Positions 38,622 through 48,503 are shown, counted from the first letter of the stretch. The stretch: 64,000 nucleotides of DNA from Magnetococcus marinus MC-1 (GCF_000014865.1 NC_008576.1:1-64000), one strand, 5' to 3'. Numbers and translations are program-made. Notes: generated from the sequence alone by a model not told the origin.

Positions 38622-39935
38622 ATGACCCCTTCAGCCGATCTGATCCAATGGGATAAACGTCACTGTTGGCACCCCTTTACTCAGGCGCAAACCGCTCCAG
38701 ATCCCATTCCCATGGCCTCGGCTCGTGGTGCCACCCTGACCAGTGTGGATGGCCGTACCTTTATTGATTTAAATGCCTCTTGGTGGGTAACGACCCACGG
38801 TCATGCCCATCCCGCCATTGCCGCCGCCATTGCCCAACAGGCACAGACCCTTGAGCAGGTGATTTTTGCTGGGTTTACCCATGCCCCGGCGGTGAATTTG
38901 GCAACGCGGCTGAGTGAAACATTGGGGGGTGATTTAGACCGCGTCTTTTTTTCCGATGATGGCTCTACGGCGGTGGAGGTGGCGCTTAAAATGGCGGCCC
39001 AATACCATATTAACCAGGGTACTCCACGGCATCGCTTTGTGGCGTTTCGTGGGGGCTATCATGGGGATACGGTGGGGGCCATGTCGATGGGGCAGGGCTC
39101 GGGCTTTTTTGACGCCTTTCAAGCCATGCTGTTTCATGTGGATCTGCTGGACTATCCGGCCACCTGGCTGGGTGATCCCACCCCCGAGCTGCGGGAGGCG
39201 CTGGTATTAAGCCAGTTGGATGACTACCTCGCCACCCATGGCCCGCAGTGTGGGGCGCTGCTTATGGAGCCCTTGGTGCAGGGAGCTGCGGGTATGCGTA
39301 TGGCCCGTGCGGGTTTTGTGCAGCAGGTGATGGAGCGCTGCCGGGCCGCCGGGGTGTTGGTGATTTTGGATGAAGTGATGACCGGCTTTGGCCGTACCGG
39401 AACGCTGTTTGCCTTTCAGCAATGTGGGGATTACCCGGATATTATTTGTCTCTCCAAAGGCTTGACCGCAGGATTTATGCCCATGTCGGTGACGGTGGTG
39501 CGAGAGCCCATCTATCAGGCATTTATGGGGGAGGGGTTTGAACGGGCGTTGGCCCATGGCCACTCCTTTACCGCCAATCCGCTGGGGTGTGTGGCGGCGC
39601 TGGCCTCGTTGGAGCTGTTTGAGCAAGAGGGCAGCTTGGCCCGGATTGGCCAGATCGCCGCACTACACCAGCAGCGCTTAGAGCCTTTGCAGAAGCATGC
39701 CAAGGCGGTGCGGCCCCGGGTCTGTGGGAGCATTGGGGCCATTGACCTGCGGGTGGCCGATGGCGGCTATGGGGCAGAGATTGGCCCCAAGTTGAAGGCC
39801 TTTTTTATTGAAAAGGGATTGTTGATGCGCCCCTTGGGGAATACCGTCTATCTACTGCCACCCTATTGTGTGAGCGATGCACAACTGCACCAGGGCTGGG
39901 ACGCTATTGAAGAGGCCCTGGATACGCTGCTGTAG
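38622..39935 (+). CDS. bioA: DAPA aminotransferase BioA
   Basis: Transaminates 8-amino-7-oxononanoate to 7,8-diaminononanoate, using S-adenosylmethionine as amino donor in typical BioA. The 437 residues start with WDKRHCWHPFTQ, followed by the substrate-channel DLNASWWVTTHGHAHP, VILDEVMTGFGRTGTLFA near 245 and the PLP-lysine motif LSKGLTAGFMPMS near 285. It ends the biotin cluster, which thus encodes every step from malonyl-ACP methylation to biotin. Confidence 0.96.
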   Translation: MTPSADLIQWDKRHCWHPFTQAQTAPDPIPMASARGATLTSVDGRTFIDLNASWWVTTHGHAHPAIAAAIAQQAQTLEQVIFAGFTHAPAVNLATRLSETLGGDLDRVFFSDDGSTAVEVALKMAAQYHINQGTPRHRFVAFRGGYHGDTVGAMSMGQGSGFFDAFQAMLFHVDLLDYPATWLGDPTPELREALVLSQLDDYLATHGPQCGALLMEPLVQGAAGMRMARAGFVQQVMERCRAAGVLVILDEVMTGFGRTGTLFAFQQCGDYPDIICLSKGLTAGFMPMSVTVVREPIYQAFMGEGFERALAHGHSFTANPLGCVAALASLELFEQEGSLARIGQIAALHQQRLEPLQKHAKAVRPRVCGSIGAIDLRVADGGYGAEIGPKLKAFFIEKGLLMRPLGNTVYLLPPYCVSDAQLHQGWDAIEEALDTLL

Positions 39936-39949
39936 GGGACAAAAGCCGC

Positions 39950-41704
39950 TTAGGGTTTGACCACACCAGCAGGGGTGGGGGTGCCACCCTTGGGGCTGTT
40001 TGACGGGGTTTCGGTTTTTCCCAGCAGTTTGTCCGCTTCGCTGGTTTTACCCAGTTGAATAAGCAGGCGGGCGGTGGCCTCCTTGGGGCTCTCCGGCAGC
40101 AGGCGGTCGGCAGCTGGGGCAATCTTTTCGGCGGGAAAGCTCATACCTGCATAGTGCAGCAGCGCCTCTTCCAGATCCCCCAGTGACTCCAACATCAGCC
40201 CCTTTTGGTAGGCCAGCAGCCGTATAACAGCGGGATCATCCTCACGGGTCTGTAGCTGGGCCAACAGCAGCTCAGCCTGGGCTTCACGACCATGCCGCGT
40301 ATAGGCCAGCAGCGCTTTGGCGATGGGTTCAAGCAGGGGGCTGGGTAACACCATAGGTTCCCCGTTGGTGCCAGAGGGCGACAGCTCTTCTAAAAGGCTC
40401 TCCAGGGTGACATCGCTCATGGAGGTATCCATGGCCAGCAGTTGCAACCGGATCAGATCCCCATCCCGCTCGCGCTGGGAACCTAACAGTGCGACCGCCT
40501 CGGCAAGACGCTGCTGCTGGAGCAGGGTTTCAGCCAAGACCGCCCGCACCGGTGGGGTGAGGGGGGTCAGGCCCAAACCCTCAGGGGTTAATAGCCCTCC
40601 CGCTGCGGTGAGTCCCAAGGGGGCTTCTTGTTCCAGTTCCAACAGCTGGGTTAGAAAGAGAGCCTGCTCCAAACCCTGCGGTGCGTTAAGCAAAGTGCGC
40701 AGCAGACAGCGCCGCTGCATAAGGCGTTGAACCGTGGCAGTGGGCTTTTTTTCGCGTTTAATCGGGGTTGTGGCCCACTGGTGAAACAGCTTCGCGTGCA
40801 GGATGCGCAGCTCCTGTGCCTCGGTCTCGCCAGGGTTATGGGCCAGGGCACTTTCCAGATCAATGAGCAGCTTGGGGGTGAACTCTGTTTGGGCAGCTTC
40901 TGCGACCTGCATGCGTACCGCGCGGTAAAAGATCGCCCGCGCAGGTTGGCTGCGGCGGGTCTCTTCCGGCAGCTGTTTAAGACCATGACGGGCCATCTCC
41001 CACCCGCCTTGGGCAAGGGAGAGCTCAGCCATGGCCAAGATCCACTCAGGGTCAGGCTCGGGCCGGTCTGGGCGCTCCCGGTAGAGTCCTAACTGGAGGC
41101 GGGCTCGATCCAACGCGCCAAGCTTTAACTCACAGATACCGATGCCCCGCTGGGCAATATAGGCGTGGGGGTGGCCGGGATTCTCTACTAAAAAGCGGGA
41201 AAAGCGCCCCCTGGCCTCTTGAAATTGACCGTTAGCGAGCTGCGCTTGGGCCATCATCAACACCAGTTCCGGGGTGTGGTCAATGGTGTCGGTGGGTAGG
41301 CTTTCCAGTACCTCCAATGCCTGGCTTTGCTGACCTAGGGCCATATGGGCACGGGCCTTGAGCTCCCGCCAACGCAACGCCGTGACCGGTGCTCCACTGC
41401 CCCGGTTGAGGGCCTGTTCACTGAGCATCAGCGCCAACTGGGCCTGACCCTGCTCCAGCATGCGGCGTACCGCATTGGGGGTAAGGGGAAAGGGCCGCCC
41501 AATGGACTCAAACCCGGTGAGGGCCGATGACTCAATGGCATCGGGTGGGGCAATGGCACTGCCTTGAGGGATCACATCCTGTACCTGGGGAGGGGCCTCC
41601 TGAGCCTGGGCAGAGCCCCACATCAAAGCGGCGGCAAGCAGCATGGCCGGGCCTTGTCCTCGACGCTGGGGTCGCCCACCCTTGAGCCCATGCTGCGGTT
41701 TCAT
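39950..41704 (-). CDS. Periplasmic TPR-like repeat protein
   Basis: A 584-residue protein with a long basic N-region and a signal peptide (AMLLAAALMWGSAQAQ). The mature part consists of repeated paired helices with TPR-like spacing (for example ALMLSEQALNRG, ALEVLESLP and MAQAQLANGQFQEARGRFSRFL), ending in a Pro/Thr-rich low-complexity tail. No catalytic motif is seen, so it is probably a scaffold or assembly protein in the periplasm. Its ATG overlaps the stop of the small membrane protein before it by one base (TGATG). Confidence 0.75.
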   Translation of the reverse strand: MKPQHGLKGGRPQRRGQGPAMLLAAALMWGSAQAQEAPPQVQDVIPQGSAIAPPDAIESSALTGFESIGRPFPLTPNAVRRMLEQGQAQLALMLSEQALNRGSGAPVTALRWRELKARAHMALGQQSQALEVLESLPTDTIDHTPELVLMMAQAQLANGQFQEARGRFSRFLVENPGHPHAYIAQRGIGICELKLGALDRARLQLGLYRERPDRPEPDPEWILAMAELSLAQGGWEMARHGLKQLPEETRRSQPARAIFYRAVRMQVAEAAQTEFTPKLLIDLESALAHNPGETEAQELRILHAKLFHQWATTPIKREKKPTATVQRLMQRRCLLRTLLNAPQGLEQALFLTQLLELEQEAPLGLTAAGGLLTPEGLGLTPLTPPVRAVLAETLLQQQRLAEAVALLGSQRERDGDLIRLQLLAMDTSMSDVTLESLLEELSPSGTNGEPMVLPSPLLEPIAKALLAYTRHGREAQAELLLAQLQTREDDPAVIRLLAYQKGLMLESLGDLEEALLHYAGMSFPAEKIAPAADRLLPESPKEATARLLIQLGKTSEADKLLGKTETPSNSPKGGTPTPAGVVKP

Positions 41705-41889
41705 CACTTTTTCTCCGGGATCGTCAACGATTCGTAGCGCTCGGTGGACTCAATCCGTTTACCCTGGCAGCTCTGCAAAGCAAGGGTGATCACGCCCAGC
41801 ACGATGACCACCAATAGAACCCGTTTAGGCCATCGCTGTTTGGTGGTACGGGTGCCGCTTAGGCCATCATAGCGTGTTCTGCGATTCAT
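41704..41889 (-). CDS. Small single-pass membrane protein
   Basis: A 61-residue protein: a basic N-terminus (MNRRTRYDGLSGTRTTKQRWPKR), one membrane helix (VLLVVIVLGVITLALQSC), and a short charged tail. ATG 41889 has GAGG eight bases upstream. It is coupled to the following TPR protein by a one-base overlap, suggesting they act together, and starts ten bases after panC. I know no family for it. Confidence 0.65.
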   Translation of the reverse strand: MNRRTRYDGLSGTRTTKQRWPKRVLLVVIVLGVITLALQSCQGKRIESTERYESLTIPEKK

Positions 41890-41899
41890 GGTTTGAACC

Positions 41900-42769
41900 T
41901 CATTCTTGGGTAACAGATGGGATGGGTTGGGCACCCAAAACCAGATTATCAATCAAACGCGCGGCCCCCACATGGGCAGCAATCAGCACCACGGGTGCCC
42001 CCTTACCCTGCCAGGGTTGCAGGGTAAGGGCATCCCGCACGGCTACATAGTCGATACGCGCAATGCCTGCCTGCCGCAAGGTTTGTTCGACCAAATGCGC
42101 CAATGCGGTGGCGTCATGCAGCCCCTCTTGATAGGCGTGGTAGGCGCGGTTGAGCCCCTGACTAAGGGCCACAGCTTGGGCCCTGGCTGGGGCATCCAGA
42201 TAGCGGTTGCGGCTGGACATGGCCAAGCCATCTGGCTCCCGTACGGTGGGTATACCAATCACCTCCACCGGCATGGCCAGATCCTGCACCATGCTGCGTA
42301 ACACGGTAAACTGCTGGTAATCCTTTAAACCAAAAAAGGCAGAGGTGGGACGTACCAGATTGAGCAGCAGGGTCACGACAGTAGCGACCCCATCAAAATG
42401 GCCAGGACGCACCGCCCCACACAGCATACCCGCGAGGGCTGGTAGGGTTACATGGGTCAGGTTGGGGTTCTCTGGGGGGTAGATGGCGGCCACCGTGGGG
42501 TGGAACAGGGCATCGCAGCCCTCGGCCTCCAGCAGTGCCCAATCGGCCTCAAAGGTGCGGGGGTAGAGGTCAAAATCCTCATTGGGGCCAAATTGGGTTG
42601 GGTTGACAAAGATCGAGACCACCACCTGCTCACAGCGTTGGCGGGCCTCTCGCAGCAGGGTCAAATGGCCCTCATGCAGGCAGCCCATGGTGGGTACAAA
42701 GCCGATGTTTTGGTGGCCCTGGCGTTTACGCCAAGCCAGCAGTGCGGCGCGATCTTGCAGGCTCTCCAT
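41900..42769 (-). CDS. panC: Pantothenate synthetase
   Basis: Joins pantoate and beta-alanine with ATP. The 289 residues include GFVPTMGCLHEGHLTLL near 23 (ATP-binding HxGH), VVVSIFVNPTQFGPNEDFDLYPR near 49, FGLKDYQQFTVLRSMV near 145 and the KMSKS-like AMSSRNRYL near 184. It follows panB by eight bases on the minus strand. panD, which makes beta-alanine, is absent here. Confidence 0.96.
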   Translation of the reverse strand: MESLQDRAALLAWRKRQGHQNIGFVPTMGCLHEGHLTLLREARQRCEQVVVSIFVNPTQFGPNEDFDLYPRTFEADWALLEAEGCDALFHPTVAAIYPPENPNLTHVTLPALAGMLCGAVRPGHFDGVATVVTLLLNLVRPTSAFFGLKDYQQFTVLRSMVQDLAMPVEVIGIPTVREPDGLAMSSRNRYLDAPARAQAVALSQGLNRAYHAYQEGLHDATALAHLVEQTLRQAGIARIDYVAVRDALTLQPWQGKGAPVVLIAAHVGAARLIDNLVLGAQPIPSVTQE

Positions 42770-42777
42770 GGTTGATC

Positions 42778-43584
42778 CTACTTCTCAAAGCTATGGTCTG
42801 GGGTGGGGAATTGGCGGTTGCGGACCTCTTGCACATAGGCCCCAATGGCACCCCCTATGACGGGTACCCCATCAAGATAGCGTTTGACAAATTTGGGGGC
42901 CAGATCGCCATACAGTCCCAGCATATCATAGATAACCAAAACCTGCCCATCGCACCCCACCCCGGCACCGATACCAATGGTGGGAATGGTCAGGGATTGG
43001 CTTACCTGTTGGGCCAGTGCCGCAGGTATGCCCTCCAGAATAATGGCTCCTGCCCCGGCCTGTTGTAGGGCGAGGGCGTCGTCGGCGATGCGCTGGGCGG
43101 CGGCTTGGTCACGCCCCTGGATCTTAAAGCCACCAAAGGCGTGGACCGATTGGGGGGTGAGTCCCAAATGGCCAATGACGGGGATGGCGCGTTCAGTCAA
43201 ATAGGCCACCGTGGCGGCCATAGCCTGCCCCCCCTCCAGCTTAATGGCGGCGGCACCGCTCTCTTTCATAGCCCGTGCGGCCTGTTCAAAGGTGCGCTCT
43301 GGGCCGTTTTGGGTCGAGCCAAAGGGCATATCCAGCACCACCAAGGCGCGTTGGCAACCCCGCGCAACGGCGCGGGTGTGATAGATCATCTCATCCAGGG
43401 TGACGGGCAGGGTGGTTTCGTGCCCCTGTACCACCATACCCAGCGAATCCCCTACCAGTACCAGATCCACATCGGCGGCGTCCACCAAGCGGGCCAGGGT
43501 GTAATCATAGGCGGTCAGGGCCACAATGGGCTCGCCCTGCTGTTTCATGCGTACCAGATCCGGTACCCGCACGCGTTTTTTCAT
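42778..43584 (-). CDS. panB: Ketopantoate hydroxymethyltransferase
   Basis: Adds a hydroxymethyl group to alpha-ketoisovalerate, the first committed step of pantothenate synthesis. The 268 residues show MVALTAYDYTLARLVD-type start (IVALTAYDY near 20), LVGDSLGMVVQGHETTLPVTLDEM near 42, VIGHLGLTPQSV near 133 and IGIGAGVGCDGQVLV near 196. ATG 43584 (MKKRVRVPDLVRMK) is the family-like start rather than the in-frame codon at 43638. Confidence 0.96.
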   Translation of the reverse strand: MKKRVRVPDLVRMKQQGEPIVALTAYDYTLARLVDAADVDLVLVGDSLGMVVQGHETTLPVTLDEMIYHTRAVARGCQRALVVLDMPFGSTQNGPERTFEQAARAMKESGAAAIKLEGGQAMAATVAYLTERAIPVIGHLGLTPQSVHAFGGFKIQGRDQAAAQRIADDALALQQAGAGAIILEGIPAALAQQVSQSLTIPTIGIGAGVGCDGQVLVIYDMLGLYGDLAPKFVKRYLDGVPVIGGAIGAYVQEVRNRQFPTPDHSFEK

Positions 43585-43641
43585 AACCGTTCTGCCTGGG
43601 GGAAAAGAGGAAGGTGGCTCAACCTCTGTGAATAACACGCC

Positions 43642-44154
43642 TTAGCTCAGGCGCTCCACTTGGCCCCTATCTTCAACCTCACTCAAGAGGGTGTCAACGG
43701 TTTTGCCCAGTTTGGGGTGTCGCTTGGTGGGGATAATCTCCCCAAGCGGCTGCAACACAAAACGGCGTAGGTGCAACTGGGGGTGGGGCAAGATAAGCTG
43801 AGGGTGATCCAACAGCAGGTCCGCATAAAAGAGCAGATCCAGATCCAGCGCTCTGGGTCCCCAGCGCTGTTCCCGGTGGCGGTCTCGTCCCATCTGTTGC
43901 TCAACATCCAACAAGAGCGCCAGCAACGCCAAGGGGGACAGGGTGGTGGTCAGGGTGGCCGCGCCGTTGATATAGTCGGGCTGTTGTGGTCCCAAGGGCT
44001 CGGTACGATACCAGGATGAGCAGGCTGTCACCGTGACATGGGGCTGCTTGTCCAGCATAAGCAGGGCCTGCTGGCAGTTGCGCAACGGCTCTCCCAGGTT
44101 GGCTCCTAGGCCAATCTGGGCGTCAACAGGTGTGGCAAGCAGAGGGGTGCTCAG
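43642..44154 (-). CDS. folK: HPPK FolK, probable non-ATG start
   Basis: Transfers pyrophosphate from ATP to hydroxymethyl-dihydropterin in folate synthesis. The motifs SSWYRTEPLGPQQPDYINGA and RWGPRALDLDLLFY are present. The conserved N-terminal strand, IGLGANLGEPLRN, is encoded in frame upstream of the first usable start (TTG 44085), but no ATG, GTG or TTG precedes it. I extend the gene to a CTG at 44154, which overlaps the upstream stop as CTGA in the way ATGA overlaps usually do, with AAGG about ten bases before it. This gives 170 residues, the normal HPPK length. ATT codons nearby are alternatives; a truncated 147-residue form would lack a core strand. Confidence 0.78.
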   Translation of the reverse strand: MSTPLLATPVDAQIGLGANLGEPLRNCQQALLMLDKQPHVTVTACSSWYRTEPLGPQQPDYINGAATLTTTLSPLALLALLLDVEQQMGRDRHREQRWGPRALDLDLLFYADLLLDHPQLILPHPQLHLRRFVLQPLGEIIPTKRHPKLGKTVDTLLSEVEDRGQVERLS

Positions 44155-45026
44155 ACCGACAATACCTTGATGTGCCAGGGTTCAAAACGCACCCCAAGTA
44201 GGTTGTCGCGGGGGTAGCGCAGGTTGACATAACCGAGATCCCGCAGACGCTTAAACACCTCGGTGGTGGCAAAGTGCTCGGTAAAGTTAAGATAGCCAAA
44301 GCCCACCTGCCCCACATCAAAATCGCCGATACCGTGGAAAGAGTAACCCGGCGGGGCCAGCGAACGGGAGGCCATGGAGAGGTTGCCTTGACTCTCTTCG
44401 GCTTTGTGCAAAAAGAGACGGAATTGCTTGATCACGCTCCGTACACCAGAGGTAAGGATAACCTTATCCCCCACATCGCGGAGAATTTTATTGTAGGTCT
44501 GTACGGGGGTGCCCCGGTAGAGATAGTTGCCGGTGAAGGGCAACTTGCTGACCTCTCGTTTGGGGATCTCTTCGGTCAGACGGGTAAAGGGCTTGTAGCC
44601 GTTAAAGCCATAGGCACCGGCATCGCGGAAAAAGAGCTCTTCCAGAAAATCCAGCTCAGCCTTGGAGAAGGACTCCACCGAGCTAAAATTTTTCGCCAGG
44701 TTGATCGCTTCATCAAAGCCCAACAGGTGAAAATTGGCATGACCGACCAGATTTTCCAGCCGGGTAAAGCGAATGTTCACCTTTTTTAGGGTAGCAAATT
44801 GAGCGGGAGAGAGGAAAATATCGTCTTTATGGGCGGTATTGAAGTTACGGATGCGACGCACCGCCTCTTCGATCTCCGCTTGGTCCATGGAGGCACGCAG
44901 ATAAGCCTCGGTCTTTTTTGGCATGGGCACAGCTTTTTCGATGGCATGGGCCTCTGTGGCGACCATTCCTGCTCCACCGAATACCCCTACAGCCATAGCC
45001 TGCAAAAATTGACGTCGTTGCATCAT
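44151..45026 (-). CDS. M15-family D-Ala-D-Ala peptidase, Tat exported
   Basis: A 291-residue zinc peptidase of the VanY/M15 type that would trim D-Ala or DAP cross-link peptides in the periplasm. The N-terminus MMQRRQFLQAMAVGVFGGAG is a twin-arginine signal. Zinc and catalytic motifs are SGVRS near 197, SFHGIGDFDVG (His-x5-Asp) near 232, and EPWHIKV (Glu-x2-His) at the end. It is the first gene of a minus-strand run into folK, panB and panC and is divergent from the M14 peptidase at 45368. Confidence 0.88.
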   Translation of the reverse strand: MMQRRQFLQAMAVGVFGGAGMVATEAHAIEKAVPMPKKTEAYLRASMDQAEIEEAVRRIRNFNTAHKDDIFLSPAQFATLKKVNIRFTRLENLVGHANFHLLGFDEAINLAKNFSSVESFSKAELDFLEELFFRDAGAYGFNGYKPFTRLTEEIPKREVSKLPFTGNYLYRGTPVQTYNKILRDVGDKVILTSGVRSVIKQFRLFLHKAEESQGNLSMASRSLAPPGYSFHGIGDFDVGQVGFGYLNFTEHFATTEVFKRLRDLGYVNLRYPRDNLLGVRFEPWHIKVLSV

Positions 45027-45367
45027 GCCCCGATTACCCGCTTTAATATAGAAGATTGGATGTGACGCGAACCGTCTTGATCTCTTTTGGTAACAGAGAG
45101 AAGCCCTGTTAAGTAGAAACGATCCAGCGTAGATTTATACCCCATAACTCGGTTCCGATACAAGCTTCCGCTTGGTCTATCCTTTCGGAAAAACGGAGGG
45201 GCGTAAAAAAAATGGTTCCCCTGATTTGAGTTTCCAATTTGACGCTTGGGCCTAGGGTTGGTAAAACTCCCCGATGCACCTTGTGAACGAACATCGTTTC
45301 TAACGAGATTACGGTGTTTGTTATTAGTTCCCATTAAAATGGTGCTCATGCTAGCGGATAGACACTG
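45027..45367. other. Intergenic region between divergent peptidase genes
   Basis: About 340 bases between the M15 (minus) and M14 (plus) peptidase genes. No ORF or clear hairpin with a T-run is seen. Promoters for both directions should lie here, but I cannot identify convincing boxes. Confidence 0.4.
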
Positions 45368-46315
45368 ATGACCCATGCTCAACACTGGTGGGCCTTACCA
45401 TTGGCCCTTGTCTTTTTTTTAGGTTGCCCCCCGGTACAGGCGGGCGATACTGGTGCTTTGAGCCCGTTGCTCTCCATGGAGCAGACCTGTCAGCGCATTG
45501 GTAACAAGTTGGGCAGCGTTTCGGTACAGGATTGTCTTTCGCAAGAATTGCGCCCAACGGGTGGGTATTCGGTGGGGGGGATTCCCATTTTGGTGAAGGA
45601 GTATCCCCCCCTGGGGCAGCGTCTTCCCAGGGGGCGGATTTTGGTGTTGGGGGGCATTCATGGTGACGAATACTCTTCGGTGAGCATTACCTTTCGGTGG
45701 TTGGAAAAGTTGAATTTGTATCACTCTGGGTTGTTTCACTGGCGGGTGGCTCCCCTGACCAATCCAGATGGTTTGCTCCAGGAAAATTCGGTGCGTATGA
45801 ACGCCCATGGGGTTGATTTAAACCGTAATTTCGGCACGCCAGATTGGGCCGACAAGGCCTTAGAATATTGGGAGAAAGATACCCTGCGCGATCCGCGCCG
45901 CTATCCGGGTCCAGCCCCTTTGAGCGAGCCGGAATCCCGCTGGATCGCCCAAGAGATCGAGAGCTTTAAGCCTGATGTGATCGTCTCGATTCATGCCCCT
46001 TATGGGTTGTTGGATTTTGATGGCCCCCCCAAAAATCCCCCCAAGCGGCTGGGTTCGTTGTATCTATCGCCGCTGGGTACCTATCCTGGCTCTTTGGGAC
46101 GCTATGCGGGCATGTATAAGAAGATACCCATCATTACCATTGAGCTTAAATATGCGGGCATCATGCCCAGCAACAGCGAGATCCGCAATATTTGGATGGA
46201 TCTGGTGCGTTGGCTTAGCCGTAATGTTAACCCCGCTACCCGGCAGGTGGGGGTCGATCATGACCCTGACCAAGATACCAACCATGCTATCCCCAGGGAG
46301 GCATCGCATTCATGA
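45368..46315 (+). CDS. M14 zinc carboxypeptidase (murein-peptide type)
   Basis: A 315-residue exported carboxypeptidase. A hydrophobic leader ends in LGCPPVQA (possible lipobox Cys20 or Sec cleavage). Zinc ligands are His98 and Glu101 in GGIHGDEYSS and the His of VSIHAPYG near 206; RMNAHGVDLNRNFG near 140 is the substrate-binding R..NRNF of M14, and Glu in TIELKYAG is the catalytic base. It resembles the MpaA/DAP-peptide group. Its stop overlaps the dapC ATG by four bases (ATGA), linking peptide trimming to diaminopimelate synthesis. Confidence 0.88.
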   Translation: MTHAQHWWALPLALVFFLGCPPVQAGDTGALSPLLSMEQTCQRIGNKLGSVSVQDCLSQELRPTGGYSVGGIPILVKEYPPLGQRLPRGRILVLGGIHGDEYSSVSITFRWLEKLNLYHSGLFHWRVAPLTNPDGLLQENSVRMNAHGVDLNRNFGTPDWADKALEYWEKDTLRDPRRYPGPAPLSEPESRWIAQEIESFKPDVIVSIHAPYGLLDFDGPPKNPPKRLGSLYLSPLGTYPGSLGRYAGMYKKIPIITIELKYAGIMPSNSEIRNIWMDLVRWLSRNVNPATRQVGVDHDPDQDTNHAIPREASHS

Positions 46316-47529
46316 ATCCTGAAATGGCGCGTCTCAACCCCTATCCGTTTGAGAAGCTGGCGGTTTTGTTTGAGGGAATTACCCCCAATGGGGCGTTATC
46401 CCCTCTGAACATCTCCATTGGTGAGCCCAAGCATCCCACGCCGGCGTTTGTAACCCAGCGTATGATGGAGGCGTTGCAGGATGGGGATATGGCCAAATAT
46501 CCCACCACCCGAGGGGAGCGAGCCCTGCGTGAAAGCATGGCGGCTTGGTTGACCCGCCGTTTTGAACTGCAAGCGGGCAGTGTGGATCCCGACCGGCATG
46601 TGCTGTCGGCCAATGGCACCCGTGAGGCGATTTTTTCGGTGGCGTTGGCGGTGGTGGATCGGGCCAAGGGGGGGGTGGTATTGACCCCCAACCCCTTCTA
46701 CCAGATCTATGAGGGGGCCTGTTTTATGGCGGGGGTGGAGCCTGTCCATATTGACGCCACGGAAGAGACCCATTTGCGCCCCCCCTTTACCCAGTTGGAT
46801 GCCGAGTTGTTGGCGCGTACGCAGATGGTCTATCTCTGCTCCCCATCCAACCCCACCGGGGCGGTGCATCCGTTGGAGGAGTTGCAGGAGCTCATTCGGC
46901 TGGCGGATACCTACGATTTTGTGATCTGTGCCGATGAGTGCTACTCGGAGATCTGGTATGATGCCCCGCCGCCGGGATTGTTGCAGGCGTGTGCGGCCAT
47001 GGGTCGGCACGATTTTGCCCGCTGTTTGGTGTTTCACTCCCTCTCCAAGCGTTCCAACATGCCGGGGGCCCGCACCGGTTTTATCGCCGGGGATGCCCAA
47101 CTGTTGGACCACTACTTTAAGCTGCGCACTTACACCGGTTGTGCCACACCGCCGTTTATTCAAAAAGCGGCCATCGCCGCCTGGGATGATGAGCAGCATG
47201 TGGAGGAGAATCGGCGGGCCTACCGGGCCAAGCTGGAGGAGTCCATGGCGATTCTCTCACCGGTTTTGCCCGTGACCCGCCCCGAGGCCAGTTTTTATCT
47301 ATGGCTCAAGGTACCCGGTGGCGGTGCGTTGTTTGCCCGCACTCTCTACGAAAAATATAATGTGGTGGTGCTGCCCGGCGGCTATTTGGGGCGTCAAGGG
47401 GCCCATGGTAACCCGGCGGATGGGTATATCCGTATTGCCCTAGTGGCGACGTTAGAGCAAAATCGGGAGGCGATGCATCGCATTGCCCAGTGCGCTCAAG
47501 AGATGATAGGGCAGTCCCAGGCTGTTTAA
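46312..47529 (+). CDS. dapC: Succinyl-DAP aminotransferase DapC
   Basis: PLP aminotransferase that converts N-succinyl-2-amino-6-ketopimelate to N-succinyl-DAP in lysine and cell-wall synthesis. The 405 residues start [22 protein letters not shown], a DapC-like N-terminus. [14 protein letters not shown] near 179, [12 protein letters not shown] near 205 and the lysine motif [16 protein letters not shown] near 243 follow. Its position directly before dapD and dapE supports the assignment over other class I aminotransferases. Confidence 0.93.
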   Translation: MNPEMARLNPYPFEKLAVLFEGITPNGALSPLNISIGEPKHPTPAFVTQRMMEALQDGDMAKYPTTRGERALRESMAAWLTRRFELQAGSVDPDRHVLSANGTREAIFSVALAVVDRAKGGVVLTPNPFYQIYEGACFMAGVEPVHIDATEETHLRPPFTQLDAELLARTQMVYLCSPSNPTGAVHPLEELQELIRLADTYDFVICADECYSEIWYDAPPPGLLQACAAMGRHDFARCLVFHSLSKRSNMPGARTGFIAGDAQLLDHYFKLRTYTGCATPPFIQKAAIAAWDDEQHVEENRRAYRAKLEESMAILSPVLPVTRPEASFYLWLKVPGGGALFARTLYEKYNVVVLPGGYLGRQGAHGNPADGYIRIALVATLEQNREAMHRIAQCAQEMIGQSQAV

Positions 47530-47538
47530 GCAAAAACC

Positions 47539-47580
47539 AGGGGGGCGTTGTTCACGGTTGGTGCCGCCACCCCTTTTTTG
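47539..47580 (+). terminator. Terminator-like hairpin between dapC and dapD
   Basis: AGGGGGGCG pairs with CGCC(A)CCCCT around a 17-base loop and is followed by six T. It would end or attenuate the M14-dapC transcript before dapD, whose own promoter would lie after it. Confidence 0.65.
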
Positions 47581-47651
47581 AACCATGCATTGAACAGAAA
47601 AAAACGTTTTTTCAATGCAATCATACGTGCAACGCGAAGGAGAATTCCCCA

Positions 47652-48503
47652 ATGTCCGATCTGCAAGCCATCATTGAGAAGGCCTGGGATGAACGTGACG
47701 GTATCAATAGCAGCACCGCAGGTGAGGTGCGTCGGGCCGTTTTAGAGACCATCGAAGCCATCGATGCTGGCACATTGCGGGTGGCGGAGAAAAACCCCGA
47801 TCATCCCGAGGCTGAGCATGGTTGGGTGGTCAACCAGTGGGCCAAAAAGGCGGTACTGCTCTATTTTAAGCTGCACGACAATCAGGTGATGGGCGACGAG
47901 GGGGCCACCTATTTTGACAAGGTGCCTTTGAAGTTTGCGGGTTGGGACGAGGCGCGTTTTAAACAGGCTGGTTTTCGCGCGGTCCCCCCGGCCACGGCCC
48001 GTAAGGGGGTCTATATTGCCCCTGGTGTGGTGTTGATGCCCTCTTACTGTAACATTGGTGCCTATGTGGATTCTGGTACCATGGTGGATACCTGGGCAAC
48101 GGTGGGTTCCTGTGCTCAGATTGGTAAAAATGTACACATCTCGGGGGGGGCAGGTATTGGTGGGGTGTTGGAGCCTCTACAGGCCAATCCAGTGATTATT
48201 GAGGATAATTGCTTTATTGGTGCCCGCGCCGAAGTGGCGGAAGGGGTGATTGTGGGTGAGGGTTCGGTGCTCTCTATGGGGGTTTATCTGGGTAAATCCA
48301 CCAAGATTGTGGATCGTGCCAGCGGTGAGATCCATATGGGCTATGTGCCCCCCTATTCGGTGGTGGTTTCCGGCACCATGCCCGGCAAGCCCATGCCCAA
48401 TGGTCAGCCTGGCCCTAACTTGTATTGTGCGGTGATTGTAAAAACCGTGGATGCACAGACCCGTTCCAAGACCGGCATCAACGAGCTGCTGCGGGAGTTC
48501 TAA
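47652..48503 (+). CDS. dapD: Tetrahydrodipicolinate N-succinyltransferase
   Basis: Succinylates tetrahydrodipicolinate, the first step of the succinylase DAP branch. The 283 residues begin [21 protein letters not shown] after an AAGGAG site. The left-handed beta-helix follows with hexapeptide repeats from about residue 118 ([30 protein letters not shown]) to 235 and the C-terminal [18 protein letters not shown]. Its stop and the dapE ATG overlap as TAATG. Confidence 0.97.
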   Translation: MSDLQAIIEKAWDERDGINSSTAGEVRRAVLETIEAIDAGTLRVAEKNPDHPEAEHGWVVNQWAKKAVLLYFKLHDNQVMGDEGATYFDKVPLKFAGWDEARFKQAGFRAVPPATARKGVYIAPGVVLMPSYCNIGAYVDSGTMVDTWATVGSCAQIGKNVHISGGAGIGGVLEPLQANPVIIEDNCFIGARAEVAEGVIVGEGSVLSMGVYLGKSTKIVDRASGEIHMGYVPPYSVVVSGTMPGKPMPNGQPGPNLYCAVIVKTVDAQTRSKTGINELLREF

